Positions 52,941 through 63,834 of a DNA stretch of 64,000 nucleotides are shown here, piece by piece (position 1 is the first letter of the stretch; each line of letters opens with the position of its first letter). Source of the stretch: Pseudodesulfovibrio sp. (GTDB lineage: Bacteria; Desulfobacterota; Desulfovibrionia; Desulfovibrionales; Desulfovibrionaceae); NCBI GenBank assembly GCA_016342345.1, contig JAEINO010000017.1, positions 1-64,000 of the forward strand. The letters are read 5' to 3'. The position numbers were made by a program, and so were the translations under genes. A model generated the notes under the pieces. The model worked only from the letters and a program-made list of their open reading frames with translations. It searched no databases and was not told the origin of the DNA.

Positions 52941-53558
52941 ATGGACTACAAGGGCGTTATCGTTGGTCTGGGAAATCCAGGTGTGCAATACGAATCAACC
53001 CGCCACAACATCGGGTTTATGCTGGTGGATTACATTTTGGCTCTGGCCGAAAGTCGAAAATCCATGCGTCCCGAAAAAATTGAAGAGTCTGGAGACTACG
53101 AATTGTGGCGTGTCAAATTCGCTGGTGCATACAGACTTATTGCCAAGCCCATGACCTACATGAACCTGAGCGGCAAGGCAGTCTCGAAGATTTGCGGACG
53201 CCATGGACTGAAGCCCAAAGACCTCGTGGTGATTCACGATGAACTGGACCTGCCTTTAGGGCGCATGAAGCTGAAGTCCGGAGGCGGAAACAACGGACAC
53301 AACGGGCTGGAGTCAGTGCAGGAACGGCTCGGAACACCTGACTTTTACCGCCTCAGAATTGGCGTTGGCAGACCGCAGGATCAATATAAGGATATCAGCG
53401 AATGGGTTCTGGAACCATTTTTGAAAGAAAATGCTGAACGGGTGCCCGAGATACTCAAGCACGCAACCAAGGGACTCGACATATTATATCGCCGCGGAGA
53501 CGGGTTAGCCACACAGCATATCAACAGATTTTCCTTAGACAAACCAGAAGAGTCGTAA
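52941..53558 (+). CDS. pth: Peptidyl-tRNA hydrolase Pth
   Basis: Releases tRNA from prematurely dropped peptidyl-tRNA. 205 aa. VGLGNPGVQYESTRHNIGF contains the catalytic His, MTYMNLSGKAVSKI follows, and HDELDLPLGRMKLKSGGG with GHNGLESV form the active site. Starts after its own terminator-separated leader, so it likely has a separate promoter. Confidence 0.96.
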   Translation: MDYKGVIVGLGNPGVQYESTRHNIGFMLVDYILALAESRKSMRPEKIEESGDYELWRVKFAGAYRLIAKPMTYMNLSGKAVSKICGRHGLKPKDLVVIHDELDLPLGRMKLKSGGGNNGHNGLESVQERLGTPDFYRLRIGVGRPQDQYKDISEWVLEPFLKENAERVPEILKHATKGLDILYRRGDGLATQHINRFSLDKPEES

Positions 53559-53638
53559 GCATGGACTCTTTTCCTCTTATTCGGTATGATATGAGTCTGC
53601 CTTATATTACATGCAAGCATCAAGGAGCTTAAGTCCCA

Positions 53639-54154
53639 GTGTTCAAGGTTAACGAGTTGGTAGTATATCCATCGCAGGGAGTCGGAAGCGTAGAGCGCAT
53701 CGAATCCCAAGAAATTGGCGGCGTCAAAGCTGATTTCTATATTGTCCGCATCTTGAGCAACAATGTAACCTTGATGGTTCCGGTCGCCAATGCCATAAAT
53801 GTGGGCTTGCGATCTGTATGCAACCCCAGCATAGGGCAACAGATCTTCGAATCACTCAAAGATAGAACCGGCTTCACTGGCTACACCGGCCAGAACTGGA
53901 ACCGACGCTATCGCGAATACTCGGAAAAATTGAAAAGCGGCGACCTCTCCGATGTCGCCTATGTTCTCAAGGAACTTTTTCTCATAGGCAAAGACAAGGA
54001 ACTCTCTTTTGGAGAACGCAGACTGCTTGAACAAGCCATGGGTCTGGTTTCTCTTGAACTGGCTCACTCAATGAGCAAAACTCAGGACGAAATCAAGGAA
54101 GGCATCAACGAGATATTTGCTGATGTCATCGCCGCCCAAGAGGAAAAAGGTTAA
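53639..54154 (+). CDS. carD: CarD/CdnL-family transcription regulator
   Basis: 171 aa, GTG start with AAGGAG ten bases upstream. N-terminal Tudor-like RNAP-interacting domain (FKVNELVVYPSQGVGSVERI), then a helical DNA-binding domain (FGERRLLEQAMGLVSLELA). CarD proteins bind the RNA polymerase beta subunit and stabilise open promoter complexes. Adjacent to rho. Confidence 0.9.
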   Translation: MFKVNELVVYPSQGVGSVERIESQEIGGVKADFYIVRILSNNVTLMVPVANAINVGLRSVCNPSIGQQIFESLKDRTGFTGYTGQNWNRRYREYSEKLKSGDLSDVAYVLKELFLIGKDKELSFGERRLLEQAMGLVSLELAHSMSKTQDEIKEGINEIFADVIAAQEEKG

Positions 54155-54459
54155 CAAGGCTTGTCAAGATGATCCATATAGGGTAATCCTCTGATGTCGC
54201 CGATATTCGGCTTGATCATATTTATTCCCAACCCATTTGATTTTCACGAGCAAGTATGCTCATGCAACTCTAACAAGAGGTACGCTTCCGGCTTACCATC
54301 TTGAACCGCACTCTCGGAGCGGCTCATCTACCATACACAGAATAAGTCACTACATTTTCACCGCAATTCAGCGACGTTACATTTGAATGATTACGCGCCC
54401 AATTTGGCGTAGTTACATCAATATAACCCACTAAACCTTCAAACACATCTTTCATACAT
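54155..54459. other. Rho leader region
   Basis: 305 bp with no ORF and no clear intrinsic hairpin. AT-rich before the rho ATG. Untranslated rho leaders of other bacteria are used for autogenous termination, but nothing diagnostic is visible here. Confidence 0.4.
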
Positions 54460-55791
54460 ATGGCCAAGAAAAACACGGGCAAAGAAAAACTCAAAGGCAA
54501 TGGCAACGAGGCTGAAAACGGAAACGGAAACGGCACTGACAAGCTCAACCTTACCGAACTCAAACTCAAAAGCATGCAGGATCTCACCGATCTGGCTGTC
54601 CAGTTCGAAGTCGAGAACCCCAGCGGCATGCGCAAGCAGGAACTCATCTTCGCTCTCCTGCAGCAATGTGCTTCACAAAATGGTCAAATATTCGGCGAAG
54701 GCGTTCTGGAAATCCTGCCTGATGGATTCGGATTCCTGCGCTCACCCATGTATAGCTACATGGCGGGGCCAGACGATATTTATGTCTCGCCATCCCAGAT
54801 TCGCCGTTTCGGATTGCGCAAGGGAGATGTTGTCTCCGGCCAGATTCGTCCGCCAAAAGAAGGCGAGCGTTATTTCGCTCTGCTTCGGGTCAGTGAAATC
54901 GGCTATGAAAAGCCGGAACATTCCAAGAATCTGGTCCTCTTTGACAACCTGACCCCACTGTACCCCGACTCCATGCTGAAAATGGAAAACGGCGACAAGA
55001 ACTACTCTTCACGCATCATCGACCTTCTGGCTCCCATCGGCAAAGGGCAACGCGGCATTCTTGTCGCTCCACCACGCACCGGTAAGACCATGATGTTGCA
55101 GACCATCGCCAACTCCATCAACGCCAACCACCCGGAAGTGGACCTCATCGTCATGCTTATCGACGAACGTCCCGAGGAAGTCACGGACATGCAGCGCACG
55201 GTCAAGGCCGAAGTGGTCAGCTCCACTTTTGATGAGCCGCCACAGCGACATGTGCAGGTAGCCGACATGGTCATCGAAAAGGCAAAACGCCTTGTCGAGC
55301 GCAAGCGCGACGTGGTCATTCTCCTCGATTCCATCACCCGCCTGGGTCGGGCCTACAACGCCGTGACACCATCCTCGGGCCGAGTGCTCTCCGGTGGTAT
55401 TGATGCCAATGCCCTTCAGCGGCCCAAGCGTTTCTTTGGCGCAGCCCGCAACATAGAGGAAGGTGGCAGCCTGACAATCATCGCCACAGCCCTGATCGAC
55501 ACGGGTTCCCGCATGGATGAAGTCATCTTCGAGGAATTCAAGGGCACCGGCAACATGGAGATATATCTGGATCGTCATCTGGCAGAAAAACGCGTGTTCC
55601 CTGCCATCGACATGAACCGTTCCGGAACCCGCAAAGAAGAATTGCTTCTGGACGATGATGTTCTCAACCGAGTCTGGATTTTGCGTAAGCTTCTCTCACC
55701 CATGAATTCCATTGATTCAATGGAGTTTCTGCGCGGCAAAATGAAAAACACCAAAAGCAATGCTCACTTCCTCGACTCCATGAGCAAGTAG
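54460..55791 (+). CDS. rho: Transcription termination factor Rho
   Basis: 443 aa hexameric RNA helicase. The first about 30 residues are a low-complexity Lys/Asn/Gly stretch ([14 protein letters not shown]) not found in the E. coli protein. The N-terminal RNA-binding domain contains GFGFLRS. The ATPase has the P-loop [12 protein letters not shown], Walker [16 protein letters not shown] and R-loop. No Shine-Dalgarno precedes the ATG. Terminator follows. Confidence 0.96.
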   Translation: MAKKNTGKEKLKGNGNEAENGNGNGTDKLNLTELKLKSMQDLTDLAVQFEVENPSGMRKQELIFALLQQCASQNGQIFGEGVLEILPDGFGFLRSPMYSYMAGPDDIYVSPSQIRRFGLRKGDVVSGQIRPPKEGERYFALLRVSEIGYEKPEHSKNLVLFDNLTPLYPDSMLKMENGDKNYSSRIIDLLAPIGKGQRGILVAPPRTGKTMMLQTIANSINANHPEVDLIVMLIDERPEEVTDMQRTVKAEVVSSTFDEPPQRHVQVADMVIEKAKRLVERKRDVVILLDSITRLGRAYNAVTPSSGRVLSGGIDANALQRPKRFFGAARNIEEGGSLTIIATALIDTGSRMDEVIFEEFKGTGNMEIYLDRHLAEKRVFPAIDMNRSGTRKEELLLDDDVLNRVWILRKLLSPMNSIDSMEFLRGKMKNTKSNAHFLDSMSK

Positions 55792-55821
55792 AACACACCA
55801 GCCGCCAAGCAATCATACTCT

Positions 55822-55854
55822 GGATACGGCCTCATTTGGCCGTATCCTTTTTTT
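55822..55854 (+). terminator. Terminator of rho
   Basis: A 10-bp perfect stem (55822-55831 with 55838-55847), TCATTT loop, then seven T. Confidence 0.92.
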
Positions 55855-55930
55855 ATGCAAATGCTGTCACAAGGTTGCCATGTAGCTTCAAATGGTTACA
55901 ATGAATATGACCAAACAGGAATGAAAAAGC

Positions 55931-57370
55931 ATGCGCGCACGCCCTCTCACAATCTTGCCAGCCCTTATGGCAACTCTGGCTCTGGTCTTTGCACCGGTCC
56001 TGACCGCACATGGCGGCATCCTGCCCGACAGCAAAATCACAATCCGCCAGGAAAACGAGATGGGTCGCAATTTCGACCGTATCATTCGCAGCCAGATGCC
56101 CATGGTCGGAGACACCTATATTACCGAGTATGTCGCTGAAATAGTTAACAGAATAGTTGATGGCAAACGCCCCATGCCGTTTCGGATCAGAAGTGCCGTC
56201 GTGGCCAACCCCATTCTCAATGCCTTCGCCATACCCGGTGGATTTATCTATGTCTTTACCGGCCTGATCCAGGCAGTTCGAACCGAATCCGAACTTGCCG
56301 CAGTCATTGCTCATGAACTTGCTCACGTATCCCAGCGTCATGTGGCAAGCCGCATCGAAAAACAACAGAAAGTAGCCTTGCTCTCCACAGCCGGAACCCT
56401 GGCCGGACTGTTTCTGGGCATGGCCGTGGGCGGAAGCACTGCCTCCAAGGCAGGCACGGCCCTCATGATGGGTTCAACCGGCGCGGCGACCGCTGCAATG
56501 CTCAAATATTCACAGGACGATGAACGCGAAGCGGATCACGTCGGAATGAATTCCCTGGTCAAAGCTGGATACAACCCGACCGGAATGCCCGGCACATTTG
56601 AAGTCATGATGAAGAACCGGTGGTTCGACTCCGGTTCACAAATGCCGACCTACCTGTCCACTCACCCAGGCCTGGCAGAACGCATCACTTATCTCAAGGG
56701 CCGGATTACCCGTATGCCCAAGGTTTTCCTTTCTCGAAAGGATGACAACACACGGCTCGTAAGAATCCAGATCCTTGTCCGCTCCAAGATGTCTCCAGCG
56801 GCAACTGCTCTTGCTTACTGGAACGACAGGGATCGCAGCACATTCACCCCCATGGACTATGTTGGCCGAGGTATAACACTGCAACGCATGAAAGATACGG
56901 ACGATGCCCGGGAATCCTTTGAAAAGGCATTGCATCTGGATGGCGAGGACCCTCTTGTCGTACGGGAAGCGGGTATTTTCTATTTCAAGACAGGCAACAC
57001 GACAAAAGCCTTCAAACTTCTGCAAAAAGCGGTGATCAAGAACAAGAACGATGCCCTGGGGCTGTTTTTTCTCGCCAGACTGCAAGCTGAGTCCAAGGAT
57101 TTCAAGCAGGCAGCAAGCAATATGAGAAAAGTTCTTGAGCTTGTCCCTGAAGACGCGGAAGTCTACCACCACCTCGGCATGATCCTTGGTGAATCCGGTG
57201 ACAATTTCAATGGCAATCTGAATCTGGCCTACGCAGCCGTCTACTCGGCCAACAAACGCAAAGCTCAATATCACTATCATAAAGCCTCTGAACTGGCTGA
57301 AACCGAAGCCCAGAAAGCGTCCCTCAAGCATCTTTCCGATTTGCTCGGTGAAAACGCCGACGCAAAGTGA
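55931..57370 (+). CDS. M48-family metalloprotease with TPR repeats (BepA/YfgC-like)
   Basis: 479 aa with an N-terminal signal peptide (about residues 1-26). Zinc protease motif HELAH (His128-His132) and EREADHVG provide the metal ligands. A hydrophobic segment after it may contact the membrane. The C-terminal third (about 300-460) contains TPR-like repeats. BepA-type proteins process or assemble outer-membrane LptD and Bam components in the periplasm. Confidence 0.9.
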   Translation: MRARPLTILPALMATLALVFAPVLTAHGGILPDSKITIRQENEMGRNFDRIIRSQMPMVGDTYITEYVAEIVNRIVDGKRPMPFRIRSAVVANPILNAFAIPGGFIYVFTGLIQAVRTESELAAVIAHELAHVSQRHVASRIEKQQKVALLSTAGTLAGLFLGMAVGGSTASKAGTALMMGSTGAATAAMLKYSQDDEREADHVGMNSLVKAGYNPTGMPGTFEVMMKNRWFDSGSQMPTYLSTHPGLAERITYLKGRITRMPKVFLSRKDDNTRLVRIQILVRSKMSPAATALAYWNDRDRSTFTPMDYVGRGITLQRMKDTDDARESFEKALHLDGEDPLVVREAGIFYFKTGNTTKAFKLLQKAVIKNKNDALGLFFLARLQAESKDFKQAASNMRKVLELVPEDAEVYHHLGMILGESGDNFNGNLNLAYAAVYSANKRKAQYHYHKASELAETEAQKASLKHLSDLLGENADAK

Positions 57371-57436
57371 CAACAAGACCTTGAAGAGCAGAACCTTTTG
57401 GCGTAGCTTCCTTTTTTTCACACGGGAATATCATAC

Positions 57437-58420
57437 ATGATCGTCGCACGAACCATAGAAGAAATCACGGACACCATAGCAGGGTCATGCGTGACCATAG
57501 GCAATTTCGACGGTGTCCACAAAGGGCACCAGAAACTTATTCAGCACACGTGCTCCCGCGCAAAAGCCAGGGATCTTGTAAGTGTGGTTGTCACCTTCGA
57601 CCCTCACCCCATGAGAGTCCTGCGCAGTGATATAACGTTGCCCTTCATCACTCTGGCAGAACAAAAAATCGATCTCATATCCAAGCACGGCCCACAGGTA
57701 TGCCTCGTGCTGGAATTCACCATGGACATGGCACGCCTCACCCCGGAGGAATTTGTTAAAAAATACCTTCTGGACGGCCTGAAAATGAAAGAGATGATTA
57801 TCGGCTATGATTACCACCTTGGAAAGGGCAGGGCCGGAAACTTCACCACACTGACCGAACTTGGTATCAGAAACAACTTCACAGTCGATCGACTCGACCC
57901 GGTTTCCATCGAGGACGCCGTTGTCAGTTCCACCCGCATCCGGGACATGGTTCAGGCAGGCAAAGTCTGGCCGGTACGTTCGCTGCTGGGACGCTTCTAT
58001 CAGATCAAGGGTACTGTCGTGCACGGAATGAACCGAGGCGGACGCCTGCTTGGCTTCCCCACTGCAAATCTCAAACTGGTTGATGAACTCTTCCCCAAAC
58101 CCGGTGTCTATGCCATATGGGTCGAATCCAAGAATAAAATCCACATGGGCGTCGCCAACATCGGAAAGAATCCGACCTTTGGCAATGATGCCCTTTCGGT
58201 CGAAGCTCACATTCTCGATTTCAAAGACGATATCTACGACAGCGATATCCGCATCCATTTCGTACAACGTGTCCGTGACGAAAAGAAATTTAACGGGATT
58301 GACGAACTCAAGGACCGCATAGGCAAGGACATCGCCCTCAGCCGACAGATTCTGTCCCAGCCAGAAGCGGAAATACAACTGACAAAACCGGATTTCGCCA
58401 ACAGCCCGGACAACAAATAA
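57437..58420 (+). CDS. ribF: Bifunctional riboflavin kinase / FAD synthetase RibF
   Basis: Makes FMN and then FAD. 327 aa. N-terminal nucleotidyltransferase (VTIGNFDGVHKGHQKLI, FDPHPMRVLR), C-terminal flavokinase (GTVVHGMNRGGRLLGFPTANL, VANIGKNPTFGND). Ends 4 bp before the ClC gene, suggesting co-transcription. Confidence 0.96.
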   Translation: MIVARTIEEITDTIAGSCVTIGNFDGVHKGHQKLIQHTCSRAKARDLVSVVVTFDPHPMRVLRSDITLPFITLAEQKIDLISKHGPQVCLVLEFTMDMARLTPEEFVKKYLLDGLKMKEMIIGYDYHLGKGRAGNFTTLTELGIRNNFTVDRLDPVSIEDAVVSSTRIRDMVQAGKVWPVRSLLGRFYQIKGTVVHGMNRGGRLLGFPTANLKLVDELFPKPGVYAIWVESKNKIHMGVANIGKNPTFGNDALSVEAHILDFKDDIYDSDIRIHFVQRVRDEKKFNGIDELKDRIGKDIALSRQILSQPEAEIQLTKPDFANSPDNK

Positions 58421-58424
58421 CCAC

Positions 58425-60281
58425 ATGCAGATGCTCACGCGATTCCTGAACTATTGGAAGGACTTTGTTAAGTCCTACCGGACAGTTACATCTTTCAGAT
58501 GGCTTATCATCGGTGTCCTTGTAGGGACCATGTCCGGCCTTGTGGCCGTTGCATTTTTCTGGTTGGTGGAAATAGGAAAATTCATCATACAGCACAATCT
58601 GGCGGGCATTGTCTCTCCAGAGCCGGCAGGTGAAGGCATCTTCCATGGCCCGGCCGGTCAATTCCGCCCGTGGGTCATTCCGGTGTTCACGACAGCCACA
58701 GGACTCCTGACCGGATGGCTGGTCAGCAGGTTCATCCCGGAAACCATGAACGGAGGTACGGATGGCACGGACGCAACCATCAACGCCTTCCATAACCAGG
58801 GGGGCATCATCAAGCCCCGAGTGGCCATCATACGCGGTTTATGCTCCGTGTTGACCATCGCATCAGGCGGCAGTGCGGGCCGCGAAGGCCCTATAACCCA
58901 AATGTGTGCTGCGGTCGGTTCATGGCTTGCCAAAATTTTCCAACTCTCTGCCAAGGAACGCCGCCTTCTCCTGCTCGCCGGAGCAGCAGGTGGACTGGGT
59001 GCCATTTTCCGCGCCCCGCTGGGCGGCGCACTCACTGCCGTTGAAGTCATCTATCGAGAGGATTTCGAAGCCGAAGCCATCCTGCCTTCTGTCATGAGTT
59101 CGGTGGTTTCCTATTCGATCTTCACCTTTTTCTACGGAACCGATCCCATTTTCGGCATCCCGCCATTTTCATTCCACGACCCACGCGAGCTCATTTTCTA
59201 CGGTCTGCTCGCCTTTGTCTGTGCGGCCAGCGGCTGGATGTACATCAAGACCTTCTATTTCATAAAATACCATATTTTCATGCCATTGCGTGAAAAGATA
59301 GGCCTGATGCTGTCCATGGGTCTCGGCGGATTGAGCATGGGAATCATCGGCATTCTCTATCCCCATGCTGCCATGGACGGAGTCCTTACCGGCGGTTTGC
59401 TCTCCGGCGGATACGGCTGGCTGGAGTTGGCCATTCTCAGCCAGATGCCCGCCCTTGGCATGTGCTACATCATCGTGGGTAAAACCCTGGCCACCTCTGT
59501 AACCATCGGCTCAGGCATGTCAGGCGGCATGTTCGCACCCGCACTCTTCGTGGGGGGCATGTCCGGCGGCCTTGTGGGCAAAGTCGGTCACCATTTCTTT
59601 CCCGACATCGTCACCCAACCCGGCGCATACATCCTTGTCGGAATGGCCGCATTCTTTGCTGGCGTGGCCAACGCACCCATCGGACCACTCATCATGGTCA
59701 CCGAACTGACCCAGGGTTACGGGCTGCTCGCCCCGCTCATGCTCGCGTCAGCAATATGCATTGTGCTTGGCCGCAAATCATCGCTCTACGAGCACCAAGT
59801 GGAAAACAAGTTCGACTCCCCGGCCCATGCCGAGGATGCCACCATCAACATCCTCGAACAGATGCATGTTTCGGATTTCTACAATCCGGGTGAAGTCATT
59901 GTTCTGGAGGAAGGCACCACCCTCAAGGCTCTCACCGACATCATCGCCAATTCATCCCAGTTGGACTATCCTGTCAAAAGAGCCGACGGCTGGTATTCCG
60001 GCGTTATTTCCATCAACAACGTCCGCAACTGGATGTTCGAGGAAGGACTGCATGAACTTGTGGTGGTTCGTGATCTCATGACGCGTTCGGTCTATGTCCG
60101 TCCTGACTACGATCTCTACCAGGCCCTTCTCCGTTTCGTGAGCACCGACTACAGCCAGATCCCGGTGGTTGAACAGGAAGACACCAGTGCCATCATCGGA
60201 CTGATAAACCGCGCCGATGTTTTCCAGGCTTACGCCGAAGCCATCGCAGAAATGAAAAGCGACAGTGAAGATGAAGTTTAA
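58425..60281 (+). CDS. ClC-family chloride channel/transporter with CBS domains
   Basis: 618 aa. About 10-11 membrane helices, then two CBS domains (about residues 470-610). The filter helix reads NGGTDGTDATINAFH in place of the classical GSGIPE, a known variant of the bacterial CBS subfamily. GSAGREGPITQ matches the GREGP loop and SGSGMSGGMFAPALF the helix-N motif. Whether it is a channel or a proton antiporter cannot be settled by eye. Confidence 0.88.
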   Translation: MQMLTRFLNYWKDFVKSYRTVTSFRWLIIGVLVGTMSGLVAVAFFWLVEIGKFIIQHNLAGIVSPEPAGEGIFHGPAGQFRPWVIPVFTTATGLLTGWLVSRFIPETMNGGTDGTDATINAFHNQGGIIKPRVAIIRGLCSVLTIASGGSAGREGPITQMCAAVGSWLAKIFQLSAKERRLLLLAGAAGGLGAIFRAPLGGALTAVEVIYREDFEAEAILPSVMSSVVSYSIFTFFYGTDPIFGIPPFSFHDPRELIFYGLLAFVCAASGWMYIKTFYFIKYHIFMPLREKIGLMLSMGLGGLSMGIIGILYPHAAMDGVLTGGLLSGGYGWLELAILSQMPALGMCYIIVGKTLATSVTIGSGMSGGMFAPALFVGGMSGGLVGKVGHHFFPDIVTQPGAYILVGMAAFFAGVANAPIGPLIMVTELTQGYGLLAPLMLASAICIVLGRKSSLYEHQVENKFDSPAHAEDATINILEQMHVSDFYNPGEVIVLEEGTTLKALTDIIANSSQLDYPVKRADGWYSGVISINNVRNWMFEEGLHELVVVRDLMTRSVYVRPDYDLYQALLRFVSTDYSQIPVVEQEDTSAIIGLINRADVFQAYAEAIAEMKSDSEDEV

Positions 60282-60383
60282 ACGATTGGTCAGGATAATT
60301 CCGACGCCGAGCAGATAAATCAACTCGAATATTCGACTCCGGCTCTTGCCAATTCCTGCAGAAAGATTATCTTTTCAACTATC

Positions 60384-60929
60384 ATGCAGACTTGGAAAAT
60401 CGGCTCAGGACGGCTCTTCATCCGTCTGGGAGACATCACCACACTTGAGGTTGACGCCGTCGTGAACGCGGCCAACTCCAGACTGGCCGGAGGCGGCGGA
60501 GTTGACGGTGCCATTCACCGGACAGCCGGGCTCCGGGAACTTCGGGAAGCCTGTCAGGCAATAATTGCCGACATTGGCTTGCTACCTCCGGGCGAAGCGG
60601 TCATCACACCCGGATTCAAGCTCCCTGCGAAATATATCATCCACACCGTTGGCCCCATCTGGCGCGGCGGAACAGTTGATGAGCCGAAACTCCTGAAAAA
60701 CGCCTATATGAACAGCCTGAAACTTGCTCAGAAACACGATATCACAACCATTGCATTTCCTGCCATATCCTGCGGTGCCTACGGCTACCCTGTCGAAGAA
60801 GCGGCGCATATCGCACTCTCGGCCCTGAAAGAGGGGCTGGAGTCAGGATTGATGGAGGAAGCAGGCATGATCCTGCATGACGACAAGGCCTATGCAACAT
60901 GGGCCATTGCCGCCGAAAAAGTCCTGTAA
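60384..60929 (+). CDS. Macro-domain protein, probable O-acetyl-ADP-ribose deacetylase
   Basis: 181 aa. [20 protein letters not shown] with the catalytic Asn, [14 protein letters not shown] and [14 protein letters not shown] fit the MacroD/YmdB type, which removes ADP-ribose or its acetyl ester. Starts about 100 bp after the ClC gene and 18 bp before hslV. Confidence 0.92.
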   Translation: MQTWKIGSGRLFIRLGDITTLEVDAVVNAANSRLAGGGGVDGAIHRTAGLRELREACQAIIADIGLLPPGEAVITPGFKLPAKYIIHTVGPIWRGGTVDEPKLLKNAYMNSLKLAQKHDITTIAFPAISCGAYGYPVEEAAHIALSALKEGLESGLMEEAGMILHDDKAYATWAIAAEKVL

Positions 60930-60947
60930 TCAGGCAAGGAGAACAAA

Positions 60948-61487
60948 ATGGAACTCAGAGGAACGACCATACTCGCGGTCAAGGACGACACAGGAACCGC
61001 CATTGCCGGAGACGGACAGGTGACTTTCGGGCAGTCAATTGCCATGAAACACACCGCCCGCAAGGTGCGACGCATATACAAGGACAAGGTTACCGTTGGT
61101 TTTGCCGGTGCCACTGCCGATGCCTTTACCCTGTCCGAACGATTTGAAAACAAACTGGAAACCTATTCCGGCAATCTGGTTCGCGCTGCCGTTGAACTGG
61201 CCAAGGACTGGCGTACCGACAAATACCTTCGCAAACTCGAAGCCATGCTCCTGGCAGCAGATGGCGAACACATCCTGATAATTTCCGGAACCGGAGACGT
61301 CATCGAGCCAGATGATGGCATTGCCGCCATCGGTTCAGGCGGTGCCTATGCACTGTCCGCAGCTCGCGCACTGAGCCGCAATACAGATATGGCTGCCAAG
61401 GATATAGCACTAAAAGCCATGGAAATCGCTGCAGAAATCTGTGTGTACACCAATGACCATATCACTATAGAGACACAGGAAAGATAA
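60948..61487 (+). CDS. hslV: ATP-dependent protease proteolytic subunit HslV
   Basis: Peptidase ring of the HslUV protease. 179 aa. The precursor reads [14 protein letters not shown]; the catalytic Thr follows a 5-residue propeptide. [25 protein letters not shown] is typical. Immediately followed by hslU (no gap). Confidence 0.96.
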   Translation: MELRGTTILAVKDDTGTAIAGDGQVTFGQSIAMKHTARKVRRIYKDKVTVGFAGATADAFTLSERFENKLETYSGNLVRAAVELAKDWRTDKYLRKLEAMLLAADGEHILIISGTGDVIEPDDGIAAIGSGGAYALSAARALSRNTDMAAKDIALKAMEIAAEICVYTNDHITIETQER

Positions 61488-62876
61488 ATGAACAATCTGA
61501 CACCCAGAGAAATCGTATCAGAGCTGGACAAGTATATCATCGGACAGAATGCGGCCAAACGCATGGTGGCCATTGCCATGCGCAACAGATGGAGACGGCA
61601 GCAGATCGAACCGGAATTGCGGGACGAAATAGCACCTAAGAACATCATCCTGATGGGACCGACCGGCGTTGGCAAGACCGAAATTGCCCGCAGGCTTGCC
61701 CGGTTGACCAACTGCCCGTTTTTCAAGGTCGAAGCCACTAAATTCACTGAAGTTGGCTATGTGGGCCGCGACGTGGAATCCATGATCCGCGACCTCATGG
61801 AAATCGGAGTGAACATGGTTCGCAAGGAAGAAACCGAAAAAGTCCGTATCAAAGCCGAAAAAAATGCCGAGGAACGAGTTCTGGACCTGCTCCTGCCACG
61901 ACCAAAATCCCACTCTTCCCCTTCTGCCACGATGTTCGCGGGTTCCCAGTCCGGCGAAATCGAGCCAGTGCCCGAAAAGCCACGCGACGATGCCACGCGA
62001 GAAAAATTCCGCCAGATGTTCCGCTCCGGCCAACTCGATGATCGCGAAGTGGAAATGGAAATAACTGTCCAGTCCGGTACCCAGGTCGAGATAATGGCCA
62101 TTCCGGGTATGGAAGAAATGGGTTCCAATCTTCAAAGTGCCTTTTCCAACATGTTCCCTGGAAGGCGCAAGGCCCGCAAGATGAAGATCAAGGATGCCTA
62201 TCAGGCACTCATCGAGGAAGAAGCCGACAAACTCATCGACCCGGATGCGGTCAACGAACTGGCTCGTGAACGCGTGGAACAGCAGGGTATCCTGTTTGTG
62301 GACGAAATGGACAAGATCGCCACACGCCACGACCAGGCTGGTGGAGGTTCGGCTGATGTCTCCCGCGAGGGCGTGCAGCGCGACCTGCTGCCCGTGGTTG
62401 AAGGAAGCGTGGTCAACACCAAGTATGGGATGGTCAAGACCGACCACATCCTGTTCATCGCAGCCGGTGCTTTCCATTTTGCCAAACCCTCGGACCTGAT
62501 CCCGGAACTCCAAGGGCGTTTCCCTTTGCGCGAGGAGCTGGATTCCCTGCACAAGGAAGAGTTCTACAGGATTCTGACAGAGCCGAAAAACGCGCTCACC
62601 GTCCAGTACAAGGCCCTGCTCCAGACTGAAGGCGTTTCCATCGACTATACTCAGGAAGCTTTGGAGGAAATTTCTGCTACAGCGGAAAAAATCAACGAGG
62701 AAAACGAGAATATCGGCGCTCGCAGGCTGTACACCATCATGGAAAAAATTCTGGCCACCCTCTCCTTTGAGGCACCGGACAAATCCGGCCAGGCAATCAC
62801 CATTGACCGGGACTACGTCCAGGCAGAACTTGGTGAAATAGTGGAAGACCGCGACCTGTCCAGATATATTCTGTAG
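61488..62876 (+). CDS. hslU: ATP-dependent protease ATPase subunit HslU
   Basis: AAA+ unfoldase for HslV. 462 aa. Walker [40 protein letters not shown], an I domain (about 110-240) and Walker [12 protein letters not shown]. The C-terminus ends RDLSRYIL, the motif that docks into HslV. Directly follows hslV. Confidence 0.97.
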   Translation: MNNLTPREIVSELDKYIIGQNAAKRMVAIAMRNRWRRQQIEPELRDEIAPKNIILMGPTGVGKTEIARRLARLTNCPFFKVEATKFTEVGYVGRDVESMIRDLMEIGVNMVRKEETEKVRIKAEKNAEERVLDLLLPRPKSHSSPSATMFAGSQSGEIEPVPEKPRDDATREKFRQMFRSGQLDDREVEMEITVQSGTQVEIMAIPGMEEMGSNLQSAFSNMFPGRRKARKMKIKDAYQALIEEEADKLIDPDAVNELARERVEQQGILFVDEMDKIATRHDQAGGGSADVSREGVQRDLLPVVEGSVVNTKYGMVKTDHILFIAAGAFHFAKPSDLIPELQGRFPLREELDSLHKEEFYRILTEPKNALTVQYKALLQTEGVSIDYTQEALEEISATAEKINEENENIGARRLYTIMEKILATLSFEAPDKSGQAITIDRDYVQAELGEIVEDRDLSRYIL

Positions 62877-62884
62877 GAAACCAG

Positions 62885-63679
62885 ATGACTCAAAGCATCA
62901 AACTCATAGGCCTGCCCCTGGATACGAACTCCTCGTATCTTCGAGGGGCCGCCGATGGACCCAAAGCCGTGATCGAGGCGTTGCACTGCGACTCGGCCAA
63001 CCTTTGGACCGAGACCGGCTTTGACCTGTCAAAGGCGGTCGAGAACGGAGGCCAGCTTGATCTGAAAGACAAGTACACTGCCCTCGACCATATCGAGGCG
63101 GCTGCACTCCAGGCTGCAAAATCCAGCTTCAAGCCCATCTTCATTGGCGGAGATCACTCTGTCACCTATCCACTGGTCAAAGGCATGCGTCAGGCGGTTG
63201 GCAACTTCACAGTGCTCCATTTCGATGCCCACCCGGATTGCTATGACATATTCGAAGGCAACCGTTTTTCCCACGCCTGCCCGTTTTCCAGAATAATGGA
63301 GGAGGAGCTGTGCTCCCGGCTGATATCGGTCGGCATTCGCACGGCATCAGGCCATCAACGAGAGCAAAAGAAACGGTTTGGCATTGAGTGGCTGGAAATT
63401 AAAAACCAGAACAATTGGCCCGCCCTTTCCTTTGACACGCCAGTGTACATCACCTTCGACATGGACGCCCTGGACCCGGCTTACGCCCCTGGCGTTTCCC
63501 ACCATGAACCGGGTGGCATGTCCACCCGCGACGTACTGGATATCATCCACGCCATTGACGCACCAATCATCGGAGCCGACATAGTGGAAGTCAACCCAGG
63601 CAGGGACCTGAATGGGGTCACGGCCATGACCGCCGCAAAAATTCTCCGGGAAATCGCAGGAATGATGCTGACGCATTAG
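62885..63679 (+). CDS. Arginase/agmatinase-family ureohydrolase
   Basis: 264 aa, binuclear Mn hydrolase. Metal ligands lie in FIGGDHSVTY, LHFDAHPD and ITFDMDALDPAYAPG. Agmatinase (SpeB) is the likely subtype, but formiminoglutamase and arginase relatives share these motifs. The TAG stop coincides with the left boundary of MITE copy 3, so the C-terminus could have been altered by that insertion. Confidence 0.85.
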   Translation: MTQSIKLIGLPLDTNSSYLRGAADGPKAVIEALHCDSANLWTETGFDLSKAVENGGQLDLKDKYTALDHIEAAALQAAKSSFKPIFIGGDHSVTYPLVKGMRQAVGNFTVLHFDAHPDCYDIFEGNRFSHACPFSRIMEEELCSRLISVGIRTASGHQREQKKRFGIEWLEIKNQNNWPALSFDTPVYITFDMDALDPAYAPGVSHHEPGGMSTRDVLDIIHAIDAPIIGADIVEVNPGRDLNGVTAMTAAKILREIAGMMLTH

Positions 63680-63834
63680 GGAAGCACTGCATAATTGTCC
63701 GCTGGCTTCGTTGCTTTAAAAAACTCAAATCCTAGCGTACAGGAAGTACGCGTCGGCCTTGATGTTTTCTTGCGCCTTGCCAGCAAATAATTCTACAGCA
63801 CTTCCTGAAAATTGAATTAATCAGTACTTCCTTA
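63677..63834 (+). repeat. 158-bp MITE-like element, copy 3
   Basis: About four differences by eye from copy 1 (5352-5509), same orientation. TA on both sides, same terminal repeats and central hairpin. Right end reads CTTCCTTA rather than CTTCCCTA. Follows the arginase-family stop, as copy 1 follows bioD. Confidence 0.8.

Noticed and set aside
61518-62552. 344-codon open frame antisense to hslU
   Set aside because: Antisense shadow of hslU, no ribosome-binding site or motif.
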